DNA of 64,000 nucleotides, taken from Corella eumyota. Taxonomy: Eukaryota > Chordata > Ascidiacea > Phlebobranchia > Corellidae. Below are positions 23,127-37,100 of the stretch, piece by piece. Position numbers and translations under genes: made by a program. The stretch spans positions 3,348,001-3,412,000 of the forward strand of contig OY720102.1 in assembly GCA_963082875.1 (NCBI GenBank), given 5' to 3'. Below the pieces are notes generated by a model, which was given only the letters and a program-made list of their open reading frames with translations, had not been told where the DNA came from and did not search any database. Positions within the stretch are counted from its first letter, which is position 1; every line of letters begins with the position of its first letter.

Positions 23127-26100
23127 GGATTTGATGAATTTTGGTTTGATCAACCGAAAATTTCTGATTCCAAAGAAAAAATTAAAATTCTTTTAATACT
23201 GATTTTTTTAGAGGCATTTGTTAAGACTTTGCCATAACATTAGTGGCATTTTTTAGTAGTTTATTCCATATACTCTGCCCTAATGCAGAATTAATATTTA
23301 ATTTTGTATTTAAAAAAAACAACAATTTTTAAGCATTTTTTAGTTCCGTTACATCTCAATTCACTTTTACATTTTTAAGGGTATTTTTTTAAAAAACGTT
23401 TTACACACTCATATACTTACTTTTTAAAACATTTTTGGTGTAGTTTGCTAAATGCAGACAAAATATTCCTAAAATTTGTTATATTTTCAAACCAACATCT
23501 GAACTACAGTGTTGTTTTAACCGTAAAGTGTTAACTGGTTAAATCAAAATTGTACAAATATCTTAAAAGAGTAACTTTTATTTATTTTCATTTAAAAATA
23601 TATATCTATATTTGTTACACATTTATAACAGTTTTTATAAAGGTTTACATTTTATTGATATAGAAAGATTTTTGTGCTATCGATTGTTTTTAATTGCACT
23701 TGTATATAAAATATGTTTGGTTTTTTGTTAGATTTTAAAAGTTTTTTTCCTGTAGAGAATATTCCTTTATTTTTTAGCTTTACTTATTTCTACAAGAGTT
23801 CACAAAAAAATTATATTTGTATTTGTTAGTGCACAGTATTACGCTTAATAATTGTATTTCGTTTTATTGTTATAGGTAGTATTACCATTACCATGGGTAA
23901 TATTAATAAGAAAACAAAAAGTGACATTACATTTTTACGTGAATACTCTTAAAATTTAAATTAATTTTTATTTTTTCAAAGCCTTTTTATAAAAAAAAAC
24001 TATATATGTTTATTGATAGTTATTTATAAATAACAGTGCTCTACTATATTTACTTCTGATTTACAACGTTCTGGCATTGTGATTGGAATTCGCCAAACTT
24101 ATTTTATTCATTGAAATATTTAGAATACTTTTAAACTATACTTTTTTATATACTTTTATTCCATGTTGTATTTAGCCTGAATATTGATGACGTCATAAGG
24201 TTATTTATGACGTCATTTTGGGCTTAAAGTTTTGTAGAATTAGTTTTATGTGGAGTAGAATTTTATAACTAAAATTGATCTTATTTGGTTGAAAAAAAAA
24301 CATAATTTTAAATTTTACAACTTTTTATTGATTTCGATGTTATATTTATATAAAAGTCTTCATTTTCTGAATCTGTTTTATTTTATTTGGTTGAAATTTT
24401 AAAATTCAAAATCGATTTCTTTAATTTTTCTCAAAAAAATTCTCAACGAAATTCTGCTTTTTTTCTGTTTTTCGTCAACCCACTTCACTGTGCGCTCAGA
24501 ATAAGATCCCGACAACTTTATTACTATAGTGTTAGATTTTTTACTTTTTATAAATATAAATTTGATTCGTATATTATACAATGCCTTGTGTTTATGTTTT
24601 TTTTGTATATATATCTTTATCTTCGATGTGGGAAATTCGAATGCGCGACTTAAACATAGAGTAACATCAGTTACTCCGACCCAGTCCCGAGTTACCTGTG
24701 GCAGTTTGGGATATTATGGATTATAATTGCCCGATAATTATGCTGCTGATTAAGTGCTGGCTCAGCAGGAGTTCATACCGTTTATAGCGCCCGTCTCAAG
24801 GCGCTACAGCAGTGGGAATTGAACCCACGACCTCATGTGTGTAGCAAGTGTTCTTACCACCACTACACCACGCAGCCGGTTTAATGTTATTGTTGATACA
24901 GTAAGAATTTTTTAATTCAGCATTTTAGTTTAAAATTTATATAATACTAACTTATAAAAATGCCCGTTTTTAATTAGATATATGTTATACTTCGAAGTGC
25001 TTTACAGTTTGGTGACGTAGTTGTTGCCTTTCAGACATTTTGTTATTTGAAACTTTCCAACCAATTTATCTTTTGTTGATCGCGCCAAATTAACGAAGTG
25101 TTGCGACCAATGACTTAACGCAAGAATTTTAATTACCTTTTACATTGGACCACGTTTAAAAAAGGTATGTATGTCAGAAGCATTTTAATAAGGTTATATA
25201 TACTTGTGTACAATGTACGGAAGTCCATTTAGAAAACAAGATCCTATATTTCATTCGAAATGACGTCATCATTAACACTATTTGGAATGTATAAAATTTC
25301 TTGATGGCAACAATATTATTTTAATATCATACCCTCGTACAAGATTACTTAATTCTGCTTGTAAAAACCGAAGTTTTATTATGATTCAAAGGCCTCATTA
25401 TATTATTATAATATTAAGTAGCAGGCGCCCTAATTGTAAGTAAAAGAAGCACGCCACTTCAAACGCTGAAACGAAATTGGAGAAACTTGCTGGAAGTTAA
25501 AACTAGTAGCAAGGTTCGTTTTTTCCTGGCTTAAGCAACTGGCGTGTTTTAGCAGGCTTAACTATAAACAAGTTGTTTTGGATTAGTTATTTTATAAGAT
25601 TGTTACTGCGAAGTATTTAAACCGATGTAAGTAAAAAAAAGGTAGTTAATGTAAGGGTATTTTTTAAACACCATTTTGAGGTATATGAGTATTAATTATG
25701 TAAAGTTTTAACATGCTTGGTTTAGGTGCAGACAGGCAGACAAAAGTTGTGTAGCTTTTGTATATGTTTAAAAACAGACATTTTTACTTTGCGTCTTTTC
25801 AGGTTTTTGTTAATATAAAACTTGTTGCGCCAACTCAATACAACAGAAAACTTCGGAGCCCAAGATAAAAAAGAAACCCGAATTTTCACGCTAAAATGAA
25901 ACTAGGGCCACTTCAACAAAGTCAAAAGAGGACTTCACTAACTGTTCAGGCGTTGAGCTTATTGGAGTGTGGCGATGACGTAATAGGAGACCCATTCTTA
26001 TTCGCTGGTTTAAATAAGGTAGCCTGTAATTTCGAAATAGCGCTCTACTTATAGTCTGATAGTTAAGTAAAAAGGGGCCTCGTTGATTCTTTGTCAGGGT

Positions 26101-26500
26101 ATAAAGAATAAGGGCGTGGGTCTGGATCCTATCAAAGGTTTCTTATCGTTGATGTAGTTGTGTTATAAGCGCTTATACAAAAAAACGATAAGTTTTAAAT
26201 AATTTAAATTTAATGAAAGTTGTCGAAGACTTTTATGGATTATTGGAAATTTAAATATTATTAAAAAATCGTTAAAATCGAAAGCCTAACTTAAAATTGT
26301 TTAAGTAGTTATGCGTTTGGAATATAATAAAATTGTGCCAGCTTGACGTCTCAAATTTAATCACGATTTCAAACGGGCTTTATTAAATTTAGGAGCAGTT
26401 AGAAAATCGAAAATTAATTTTTTTTTTACGTTCTCAGATTTATTAAAATTAAAAATATACTAAAAGTTGTTAAACTTCAAATCAAGAACTTTGATTAAAA
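23127..26500. other. Intergenic region, TOGARAM1 3' end to claudin 5' end
   Basis: Mostly AT-rich DNA without recognisable genes. The first part is the likely TOGARAM1 3' UTR, and the SINE copy at 24597-24879 is the only mobile element seen. A 52-codon open frame at 25896-26054 (plus) is somewhat more GC-rich than its surroundings. It resembles nothing I know and could be 5' UTR or an upstream exon of the claudin gene. The bases just before 26501 are A-rich claudin leader. Confidence 0.5.
24597..24879 (-). mobile_element. tRNA-derived SINE, copy 2 (fullest copy)
   Basis: Read on the minus strand it begins with a tRNA-like head. The A box is TGGTGTAGTGG (near 24869) and the B box is GGGTTCAATTCCC (near 24825). 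A hairpin segment with GCGCC...GGCGC follows, then the conserved body with GAGTAACTGATGTTACTC, and it ends AAAGATATATATAC plus an A run. It lies about 1.5 kb beyond the TOGARAM1 stop. It is the best reference copy of the family in this window. Confidence 0.88.
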
Positions 26501-29389
26501 ATGGCAAACGGAGCTCTTCAAATTTGTGGTTTTGTTCTTGCAACAATTGGTTGGATTTGTTCGATTGTAACTTGTGTTTTGCCTAACTGGAGACAGAGCG
26601 ACAGACAAGGTAAAAAATAATAATTAATATTTTGAGTTTTATTAATTAATAACTTACAGGTAAAATTTATGTTCTACAAAGTATTTATTTAAATTTAAAA
26701 TCTAAAAATTAACCTTAATAAAGATTTTTTTGAGTTTTGAATTGTACAATTATTCTTTTAAAAGAAGCAAATTTATATCTTATTTAAGACACAAAAACAA
26801 ATAAATGTGTAAAATATATAATAAAAAGATTTTAATCTTACTATTATTGATTAATTTTTAAGAAGCTTATTTTTATTGAAGAAAATATTTATATAAAAGA
26901 TAAAAATTATTGGCGATTTTTTTTTTGATAACATGTTACTTAAATACCATTAGCTGTGTTGAATAGAAATGATGAATTATCTAGAAATTTTGAATCATTA
27001 AAAAAGTGAATTCATGATGATTTGAACGTTCTGTAGATCATGTTTTGTTAGTCATTGTACTTTGTGATTTTTATGTTGATATTCACTAAATGTTGTGAAT
27101 ACAAATTCGCCTTTGTAAGAAAATGGTTTCCTCGGTATTTTAATTAGGAAAACTACATTTATTTTTTAGAAATCGGTTAACTACACATAAATGTATATTA
27201 ATTTAAATAACTACACCATTATTTGTCGGATTAAACGCTTATTTTATTTAATACATTTTAATTATTTTAATATAAAGACCAAATAAGTCCAAATAATCGG
27301 ATTATAGTAGCATTGGAAAATACCTAAAAACTATTTAAAAATTTATTTTGAAATGACGGAATACTTTTAATAATAAAACTTAAAAAGAAAGGGTAAAAAC
27401 ACTTGGTTGAAAAGTTTTTATTTATTCAAAAAGAAACGAGTGAAAAGTCGCGCAGTGTTGCCCTAATTCGTCCGTTGTGCGCATTCAATTCAGCGAGACG
27501 TTAAAACCGTGGTTGGATTTAAATCCAGTCAAGCGAAATATTATTGTAAGGTGCTTAGAAATGCCACGCTGCGATGAGTTTATTTTGCTATGACAATTTT
27601 ATTTTTTAAAACACAATATTTTTATACCGAGTTTGGCTAAAATTTGATTTTAACTGCGTTTTTTTGCCTGATATTTATTTTCAATTTAATAACAAATAGT
27701 TTTATGTAATTTAACCCATGCTTCACACAATGTATCTAGATGATATTTTATATTGCCTTACACTTTTAATCAATAGTATCAATTTTTTATTGTTAAAAAC
27801 GTTTTTTTTAATATTTAAAAAAACATTTTTAATATTTAAAAAAACATTTTTAATTTTAAGATCCTTATTTGGCATTCTTTTTAAAAATGAAAGGGAAGTG
27901 GGTAAGGAGAAAATTAAAATATAGGTAATAATAACAATGCTTACGTCATTTTATTTGTGACGTATCGGTCAGGGTAATGAGTAATCACGTGATATGGGTT
28001 ATAGTTTCCACCCACATACAAATCATAATCATGTGACTATTTTCGTTTCCCGTTTTTTTTTGTTTTTAAGTTAATTACGTCACCAAAGAGTTCATTTTTT
28101 CGTTTTTAAAAAATTGTTTTAAAAAAATATCATTATTAACCATGACTTTGTTAAAAGATTACCTTATTTAAGTATTGGCAAAACTTTTTAATTTTTTTAG
28201 TAAATATTTTATTTTTTTAGGTGAGGTTATTGAGTTGGTTTATAGAACAAGTGGTCTTTGGGCGCAATGTCAACATCAATCGACTGGTTTGTGGACTTGC
28301 GATGCATACGATTCTTTCTTTCTTGGTCTTCCAGCCTCTTTACAGGTAGTTAAACCAACATTTTTAAAGGATTTACTTTTTTTTCTTTTTTGGCACAAAA
28401 AAAAATTATTTTTATTGTCGTTATAGGGCGCTAGAGCCACAACTTGCCTCGCTATGGTACTGGGATTTATCGGAATCTTGGTCGCAGTTTTTGGACTTGA
28501 ATGTACAACAGTTGGAGCTGACAACCCAAGACTAAAGAGCAGAATGGTAAAAATATTTTGCGAAACAAATTAAAAGGAATTAAAAAAAACATAATTCTTG
28601 GGTCATAATTTTTCTTTTTGGGTATAACAACGACAAAGTTTGCCTCTTTTTAAATGTCGTTATAACTTTATTTTTTTTATTTGCAGGTTATTGCATCAGG
28701 AGTCATTCACGCTATCGCTGGTATCTCGATTGGTATTTCAGTGTCTTGGTTCGCCAGCAACGTTCTTACCGAATACAACAGTTTGTTGTCGCAAAACAAC
28801 ACAAGATATGTGTACGGAGAAGCTCTCTTTGTTGGCTGGGTAAGTTTATAACAATCTCATGTGATTTAAAAACAAATTTATAATTTTGATTTTTTTGTAA
28901 AAAACATGATTGTTAATATATATGCGAGGCAAGGGTTAGGATCACTAAAGATTATCTTATAGCAGACAGCTTGATACCAGGGTACTTATAACTGATATTG
29001 CGACTTAAACTAAATAACTGATTATATTTTGTGGAATATTTAGTCAGTTACCATTCCTTATTTTATTGAATATCAATTAAATGTTACAGTAGGTTACCAC
29101 AATTTTTAAATTATTTGATTCCCAAAATAAAAAGCTTTACTTTAAATACTTAACCATCTTAGTAATATGATTAATAACAAAAGTAATAATTGAATGTAAA
29201 TATAAATTCTACTTTGCGGATAAATCAAAATCAGTTGATTTATATTTTAATAAGATCTCAATGGCCCTGAGCATTATTGCCGGTCTTCTTATGTGTTGTT
29301 CATCATGGAATTCAGATGAAGACGATGGTGGACGTCCTTACACTTACAATCCCCACAAGCCCAAAACCAACGCAGCTGAATATATCTAA
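26501..29389 (+). CDS. Claudin family tight-junction protein
   Basis: A four-pass membrane protein that seals or selects ions at epithelial tight junctions. Five exons (26501-26609, 28221-28345, 28427-28546, 28687-28839, 29255-29389) join in frame to 213 residues, the usual claudin size. TM1 is near residues 7-27. The first extracellular loop carries the claudin signature: Trp before the GLW triplet, then two cysteines (LWAQC...GLWTC). TM2 is about 81-100, TM3 about 120-140 and TM4 about 165-185. The short acidic cytoplasmic tail ends in AEYI; many claudins end in YV, a PDZ ligand, and Tyr-Ile could serve the same role. Intron 1 is 1.6 kb and contains nothing recognised. Which vertebrate claudin it corresponds to cannot be told by eye. 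Confidence 0.92.
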
Positions 29390-29850
29390 ATGACGTCACA
29401 ATTTCAGTGACGTCATTGATATCGCAAACTTCTTTATATTGTGCGACTAGAATTGACAAAAATTTAAAACTACTGACTCTTTAAAAAAAAAAAAATTGTA
29501 ATTGTTTAAAATTGTTTTTGTGAATAACTGTTTTTTAGTTTGTGCTTTTTTAAATAATGTTGTCGTTATTGCAAATACCGATTTATTTTATTTTTGTGCA
29601 TATTGAATTATAGTAGTTTCGTGGCCTTGCCTTCTTTTAAGAATTTTTGCCTAATTTTGTTTTTGTTTAGTTTAAGGGTTTTATTTTTTATAGTAATGCT
29701 TTAATAATTTTAAATATTAAATTTTTGCACTATTTTTAACTACATTTTATTTACGAAATACTTCATTTCACAACTTTCACTACCTATATCTTACCTTTAA
29801 AACAGTTTGTTTTTCTAGATTTTTTGTTAAACTTTCGGCCCTTGTTTGTA

Positions 29851-29856
29851 AATAAA
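29851..29856 (+). other. Polyadenylation signal, claudin
   Basis: AATAAA about 460 bases after the claudin stop codon, followed by a T-rich stretch. Confidence 0.6.
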
Positions 29857-31023
29857 GAAACGAAAAATCACACCGAAAATTGTTTTATAAACATATTACT
29901 TTTTAAACATCGCACATGAAGTATTTTTCTTAAACTTAGCTTTTGAAAAGTGTAATCCAGATACTGATTATGATGTCACAAATAAAGAACGAAAAAGAGA
30001 AACGACGCCATTGTTGGTAGCCCGACGTTGAACTGCCTTAATCCCTTATATGGCAATTTACAATTAAACTTACGTTTTCTTTTTGCCTCGTGCACTTTTT
30101 TGCACCAAAGCGTTTTTTGATAAGAAAGAATTAAACAACTTCTAATCTTTACATTTGCTTGGCTAGTAGTTAGTAATATAAAAAGTTTGAAGATAAATTC
30201 GTAGTTTAAAACAGTTTTTGCAGTTATGCTAATACTTCTACTTTATTTGAAAAGGATAAATAAGTTAAGTTAACTAATAAAAGTGCATACACTTGTAAAA
30301 AAACAAGCTGATATAAAATGGAGATAATCGAAGTATTTTCAAGATTAATGTATGGATAAATGTGTTGAAAAAGTCAAGGTAAGCAACATGAAAGTTTTTA
30401 AATACTTGGTGCGTATAAATCCTAGTAAAAACCTAGTTTATTTTTATAATCTATTCTAAGGCATTGAGATAACGGTTCTTATATTGATAAAATGTATTAG
30501 ACGGGATTATAAAAAATATTTATTATCTATAATCTAAGCTCGATATTTTGTACGACTTATGCTACGGTTTTTCTACGGGTTACGTAAGGAATAAAAGACG
30601 TTTTAAAATTAAGCGGGCTTTATTTTTAAGTGCATTAAATAAACACGATACTAAATGGCACATAAGGTTTAACGCATATAACTGTATATATAATCCAGGA
30701 AATATTATACAACGATTTTTTTTTAAGATTAAATACCAAACATTTAAATATTTAGTTTTAAAATTGTATTTTATTACGGTAAAAACTAACACAAAAAAAA
30801 TCAAAAAAATTGGCACAGTCGGGTTTCAAACTATGGACCTCAGTCACTATCGTCCGTATCTTCAATGTAACTTGATTTGTTGTAATTTTTAGATTTATGG
30901 CAACAACCACAACAAAAGCAACATCCGTGATTTCTGTAGAAAAAAAACAAGTCAATAAAATTAATAAAATATACGCTTTTAAATATGCCTCCTTACCAAG
31001 AAAAACTTAACCACTAAAAATTG

Positions 31024-31029
31024 TTTATT
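31024..31029 (-). other. Polyadenylation signal, FN3/LCCL gene
   Basis: AATAAA on the minus strand, about 77 bases past the stop codon at 31106. Confidence 0.6.
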
Positions 31030-31105
31030 TTTCAATATAAAAATATGCGTTTTTTAGACAAAATAAATTTTAATAATATTTCATTTAAATTTTTTTTTTT
31101 TTTTT

Positions 31106-34100
31106 TTACTTCATCAAAGGTTTATTCCTTCCACAAGTGCAACAACATGGGACCACTACACAGAGAAGAAGAAGGAGCAACACTCCTCCGATGATCACAG
31201 CAACTATCCACATTTGTCCTCCCTCTCCTTGTTTCTCTGCTTCTACTCCAACATTCCCGCCTCCCACTCCCAAGTCCTCTTCTTCATCGGAGATATTCGG
31301 CCAATCAGGAACTTTGCTCGTTGTTTTCTCCGTTCCCTCGTAATTGACATACATTGTTGGTGCTTCGACTGAAAAAGGTAAAACATTTATTTTCAAATTG
31401 GTTTATCCTCGATGTGGAAAGGTCAACTCCACGACATAAATGTAGAGTAACATCAGTTACTCCGACCCAGTCTCGAGTTACCTTTAGCAGTTTGGGATTT
31501 CATAGAGATTATAATTGCCCAATAGTTATGCTGCAGAGTTCCCAACATTTATAGCATCTTACTCAAGAGCGCTATAGCATAAACGCAGTAGGGATCAAAC
31601 CCAGTACTTTATGTAGTGAAGCCAAATGTCTTAACCACTACATCATTAAAATTGACAATGTTGATTTTATGCTTTAAAACAGTTTGTTATAATAAAATTT
31701 TTGTTAGTTAGAAAGCCCTATAATTTGTTATTGATTTACCATTTCCGTTTTCAAGTAGTTGTGTTCTTGATATAGGAATACTGACTATGGTCATATTCTC
31801 TTGTGCATTGTCAGCTTCAACATATAGTAAATATGGTTTGCTATTCTCCAAATAAGTCAGAAGTGTCCTTGAATCACATTTTAAATTATTAACTCTTACT
31901 AACTTTGGTTATCATAAGGCATTTATAACAGTTGTTAGAAAAAAAATTTACTGTTTGTTCTGTTGGCCGATTCCTGCAACATTATTACTGTTTGGTTGAA
32001 TGTTGACTTCATAATTTGTCATTTTTTCTGTAGGGCCCCAAGCCAGTACAGCATCATAATAATTATCTTCAACTAAATTAAACAAAATTAAAAATGTAAC
32101 AAGATTTAAAACAGTATATTTGCAGTCTTATGAATCTTTAAAATAAGAACAATTTTAAATATTACTTTTACCTCTTAGGTTGGTTGAAGCTTCAGCACCA
32201 AAAATGGGTTCGTTCGGAAATCCAGGAAGCTGATCAGTATATAGCTGAATGGTGTAATCTGAGTTGTAATCCAGATCTGAGAGAGTCACATAGCCGGTGT
32301 TGTCCTTATTTATTTGTATAGACAACGGAGCATACCTAAAAGTAAGATAATAATAAATTACTGATAGTTAAGAAAAATTAGTGGCAATTTTAATACATTT
32401 AATGTGTAAAAATAATGACTTTAAATATTTGTGTTACTATATAGGTCCTGGGTTTAATCCCCACTGCTTACTATTTATTTTTTCTAAGTAAACAAATAGT
32501 ATTATCAAACTAATTGTAAGAATACTTGGTTTTGAATATTAAAATCATAACTTTTTTAAGAAGTGAATTTATTAACTAAAATTAAAAGAAACTTTTAATT
32601 ACGAATTAATTATACCCTGTTGTGTTATAGGATACCCAAGCAATCGTCAAATCACTTTTCCAAGTTACTCCTAATGTGTAAGGATCTATGGAAAAGACTG
32701 CCATGAGACTAAGAGTGGGTTTAGGAATCATGTAGGAGATAGATTTGGGCAACCCTATTTCCATCCCAACCATGGCTTGAATGGTTATATTGTAAGTTAC
32801 ACCCATTTTCATACCTAAAAGGTTATAATGTGTTAAGAAATTTAAAAGTATTTAAAATTTAAATTTTTTACTATGACATATATTTAAAATTTTATTAACA
32901 ATTACCTTCTACAATAGTTTTGTTTATATTTCTTTTAATTCCGTAATCATCAATACTTCTTTTAGGCTCAAAGTTAACCATGTAGTCAGTTGCACCAACA
33001 ATACTGCCCCATATTAAATAAACATGTTCTCGATGATTAAAACTTGCTATGATATTACTAGGAGCTGATATCACTAAACAAAAGTAAGTGGATATTAAAA
33101 ATCAAAGTTTTTTTTGAACATGTTAAATATTTTTTGCAAAGGTTTTTTTTTTGCATGGAATATGAAATGTTGTTTATTTTTTTTACCTTAAGAATTTACA
33201 TATTAAATTTGGTTTGATAACTTACTTGTTTTAAATGAGATCGTTGTATTTTCTCCAACTCCAACATCATTAATTGAAAATATCGTCACAAAATAATTTG
33301 TATTTTGGGTCAAACCTTAAGTAAAACCAATTTTAATAAAAAATCTACTATTATTAAATACCTGAAAATATCAGGACAGTTGATTAAAAATTAAGAAAAA
33401 TTATAATTCTTAAAAGTAAGTACATTTTTTTAAACAAATATTTACCTGTAAGTTTATAACTTTTGTGCAGGTTAGAAAGACTTAAGGTTTGTGTGAACCC
33501 AGCTTTAGTGAAAATATGAACGGAATATGTATCAGCTTCTGGCATTGGATTCCATGATATCACAACACTTTTATCCGAGAGAGTCTCGTTCATTACATGT
33601 AAGTCTTGTATAGCTGGCAAAGCTGTAAAAAGCCATTTAAATGATAATGCTCATGTTTTTTTCTTGATTTTATAATTTTTAACATAAATTTACAAAAAAA
33701 GTTTAAGCTTTAAGGAATAGCTGAACATTAGTGTAGCATTTAAATTTTTTTACCAGTTCTTTGTGTAAAAAAGGCTTCAATGCTTTTTCGGTTTTCGTTA
33801 ACTGCCACAATAACAAATTGGTAGATGGTGTTTGGTGTTAAATTTTCTAGAAATCTCTTGTTCTTGTAAACCGTAATAGGATCAAATGAAGACCTAGAAA
33901 AATTGATAGACCAATAAAAAATATAAGTGAGCAACTAAGGAACGAAGTAAAATAACAGTGTAAACTAAACATTGGACTTAGTGATTTTGTGTTCCATCAG
34001 TTAAGTTATGCTAAAGCTTACATATAAGAACTTACGGTTCACAGCAGACATCAACTGCAAGTTGATAAGTTGTAGCTCCATGAACATCTTCCCATGATAT

Positions 34101-37100
34101 TTCCATACTATCAGAACTAATATACTTCGCTAACAAGTTACCAGGTTGCTTTAAATCTGTAGAAAATAGTTACAGTTTTGAGCTTGTACAGATTTGTAAG
34201 CCAAAGCAATTACAATCCCTGGTAATATTGGGTTAGTTTCATCAAATAGGCCTAAAATAGTATTTTAAAATGAAATATATTTTGGCATATCTTACCAGTA
34301 TATTGAGAAAGTTTTACTGCTTGTCCAGGACCATGTTTTCCTATTGCTCTTAATGATATGTTGTATAAAGTCCCACCTAACAACCCAGTTACTTTGTACT
34401 AAAACAAAACATAATGTTGTTTAAAACAAATCACTTCAAAGTAGAAAACGAAATTTAAAAGTAAGATGCTAAACTTATTTTTATTGATAGGTTATGTCAT
34501 CTTCTACTAATAAGGAAATATGTCAAAAAAAGTAATCATCCAAATTAAGAAAACAGTTTGAAGGAAAAATACAATGGGTAAGTCAAATTCGAATAATAAG
34601 TGAAGTGTTATATTTGTCAAATTCTAAACACAAACATTATACTTACATTGTTCTGCGGTGTTTGGTCATTTACAACAATTGTTCCGTTAGGGCTTGTAAC
34701 TTGAACTGAATAACTTGCTGCACCCATTAAAGGTAACCATATTAACTCAAACATGTCATAGTTAACTGATCCAGTAAGAATGTTTACATTAGATGGAGCT
34801 CGTAATGTTGTACTCTAAAATAGAAAACAATTTTAAACAGCTATTTAAATAAAAGTATTATCTGGAGCAATATTGAAATTAATGTGTTAACAAAATAACT
34901 TTAAACACACAAGTAAATTACTTGATATATAGAGGATGATTCACTAATTTCTAAGTCATTAGCAGCAGTTACATACACCAGATAAGTGGTATTTGATTTC
35001 AACCCAGTTAGTTGTACTTTTGTATCAGTAACCTTGCTTAAACCCCTTGCTACTGCTGTAGAATATAATATAAAGATTATTGTAACCTGGTGTTAGGTAT
35101 TATGGGTAATCAAATTTAGAATTTGGATAGGCTATATTTAAATGCTTAATTTTTAAGTTGGTTGATGGGACTCACCAGTACTGGGAATTGTTTCAACTCT
35201 GTAAGATTCAGCTCCATTAACACTTTCCCACTCAATAGTGAAACTATGATGCTCTATTGTATCTTCTATCACATGCAAGTTGCCAGGCATTTGTAAGCCT
35301 AAAATGTAAATGAATATGATTAAGCATATATATGTTAGACTATAATCTAATATAGATGGTAAACAGTTATGTTAGTTAGTTCTATTAAATAACAGCTTAC
35401 CAAACACAAATGAGCGATCATATGATCCATAACTGTAAAATAAAAAAAGGATTATTTTAGACAAAAAGCACAAGTTTGATATGAAAGTGTAAAATAAATA
35501 AAAAATTAACTATATTATGTTTTGTAATTACATTGCAGTTACATAATAAAAAGAAAGGATTAATATATATAAGGGCCTACTTGTTTGATATAACTCCATT
35601 ATCAGGAGTACCAACAAAGAAAGTAAGACCAGGTTTTTTGACAACAACGGCACTTCCACCGATTGCGTTTTTTAATCTACCATCGTGAATGGCTGCAGCA
35701 CATATATTTGAATCCTTAAAAAGAATTGATTTTTTATTAGCAAATATATTTAAAGAATGGCTTAATTTAATATTTTTTATTCAGGTTAAGTTTCAAAGAA
35801 TGTTAAAAAATTTTTGAAAGTTTTTAAATATAACTTACTGTAGTGTATTGATGTGTACCATAAACTGAATATTCATCGCTTAAACAGTCAGCTGGGCAGT
35901 TTAAACTGTTAAAAATAAATTTTGTTTAAAATTTACTCTTTCTATGTAGGTCCATCATGTAATATATATTTAATTTTGTTGTTCAGTGACAGGGTTGCTT
36001 TAAAATTATTTTTGTAGTAAAAATTTGAATATTCTTGTAGAAAGTGTTTTAAAACAACTTACGTAAATCTGTCCTCTTGAAAATCCCTTGCAAGTGCATG
36101 ACATTCAGACACTAAATAAAAAAAATATTAATTGGATGATGAAAAAAGAACAAGTTAGAAAAGTAATTAATAAAACTTACACGTTCTGTGCATAACTGAG
36201 TTATAAAGACTGTCTCCTGCTCTATTTCGAGCTGCAACCTCTATCTTGTATGAAACATCAGGTTGTAGGTTTCTACAACAGAATATATTTACAGTTCATT
36301 GTTAGAAAACAAAACATTAAAATTTTGAGTTAATATTTAATTTGAAAGACTTTTGAGTAATAAAGTCATTAATTGTTATGGAGTTAAAATATATGTTAAG
36401 GTTATTAAGTTAAAAAAAAATTAGGTTAAAATAGAAAGGAATTAATTTAAAACAAAAAAAACAATTTTTAAAACTTTATTGTAGAGGCCAATATATTGTA
36501 CATCAAATATCAGTTTTCACCATTTAATATTACCTTAAAACCAAGTCAGTATCACTAACAGTAGATGGAATATCTTGACTGGTGTCATGTGGTGAAACTC
36601 GTATAACATACTTAGATGAACCCACAACTTCATCCCAGTATATTGCCATCGATGTTGAGGTTACAGTGTTAACTATTACCCTTAAGTTCATAGGTGGAAC
36701 TAGTTCTAAAAAGAAAACCAAATTATTTTAGACATTAAAAAGGGTTGATTTTTAGGTTGATATTAAAAAAAAATAGTATATTTAGAAATTAAAATTACCC
36801 AGAGTAGTAGTAAATAACATGTAGAATTGTATACCACCTATTTATATTCTGGTAATTTAATTTAAATAGATAAAAATTTTTAGATGATTTTTAACTAAAA
36901 GAGCCTTATTATTTTTATTCTTACTTGTATATTGTGTAACCTTAGCTCCAGCCCCTTTGCCCACCCAATTAACTCCAGTAACTGTAATAGTGTATAAGGT
37001 ATTGGAAGACATTCCTCTTAAAGTGGCTTGAGTTGCATAAATTCCCCTACCAGCTCCAATTACCCCTATAAATTTAATTTAAAGCTTTAATTTCAATTAA

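Larger units (their letters stand above)
29390..31105. other. Intergenic region between claudin and the convergent FN3/LCCL gene
   Basis: The left part is the claudin 3' UTR, with AATAAA at 29851. The right edge holds the 3' UTR of the minus-strand gene, with an AATAAA on the minus strand at 31024-31029. Between them is AT-rich DNA with no credible gene; open frames around 30548-30955 lack any family resemblance. The minus strand of about 30806-30850 looks like a worn SINE head (GAGGTCC...GTTTGAAACCCGACT). Confidence 0.5.

Noticed and set aside
24790-24879. A true tRNA gene
   Set aside because: The head has A and B boxes but continues directly into the SINE body shared with two other copies.
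31137-31343. 68-codon plus frame, Pro/Ser-rich
   Set aside because: Antisense shadow of the last exon of the FN3/LCCL gene, which has a clear membrane span on the minus strand.
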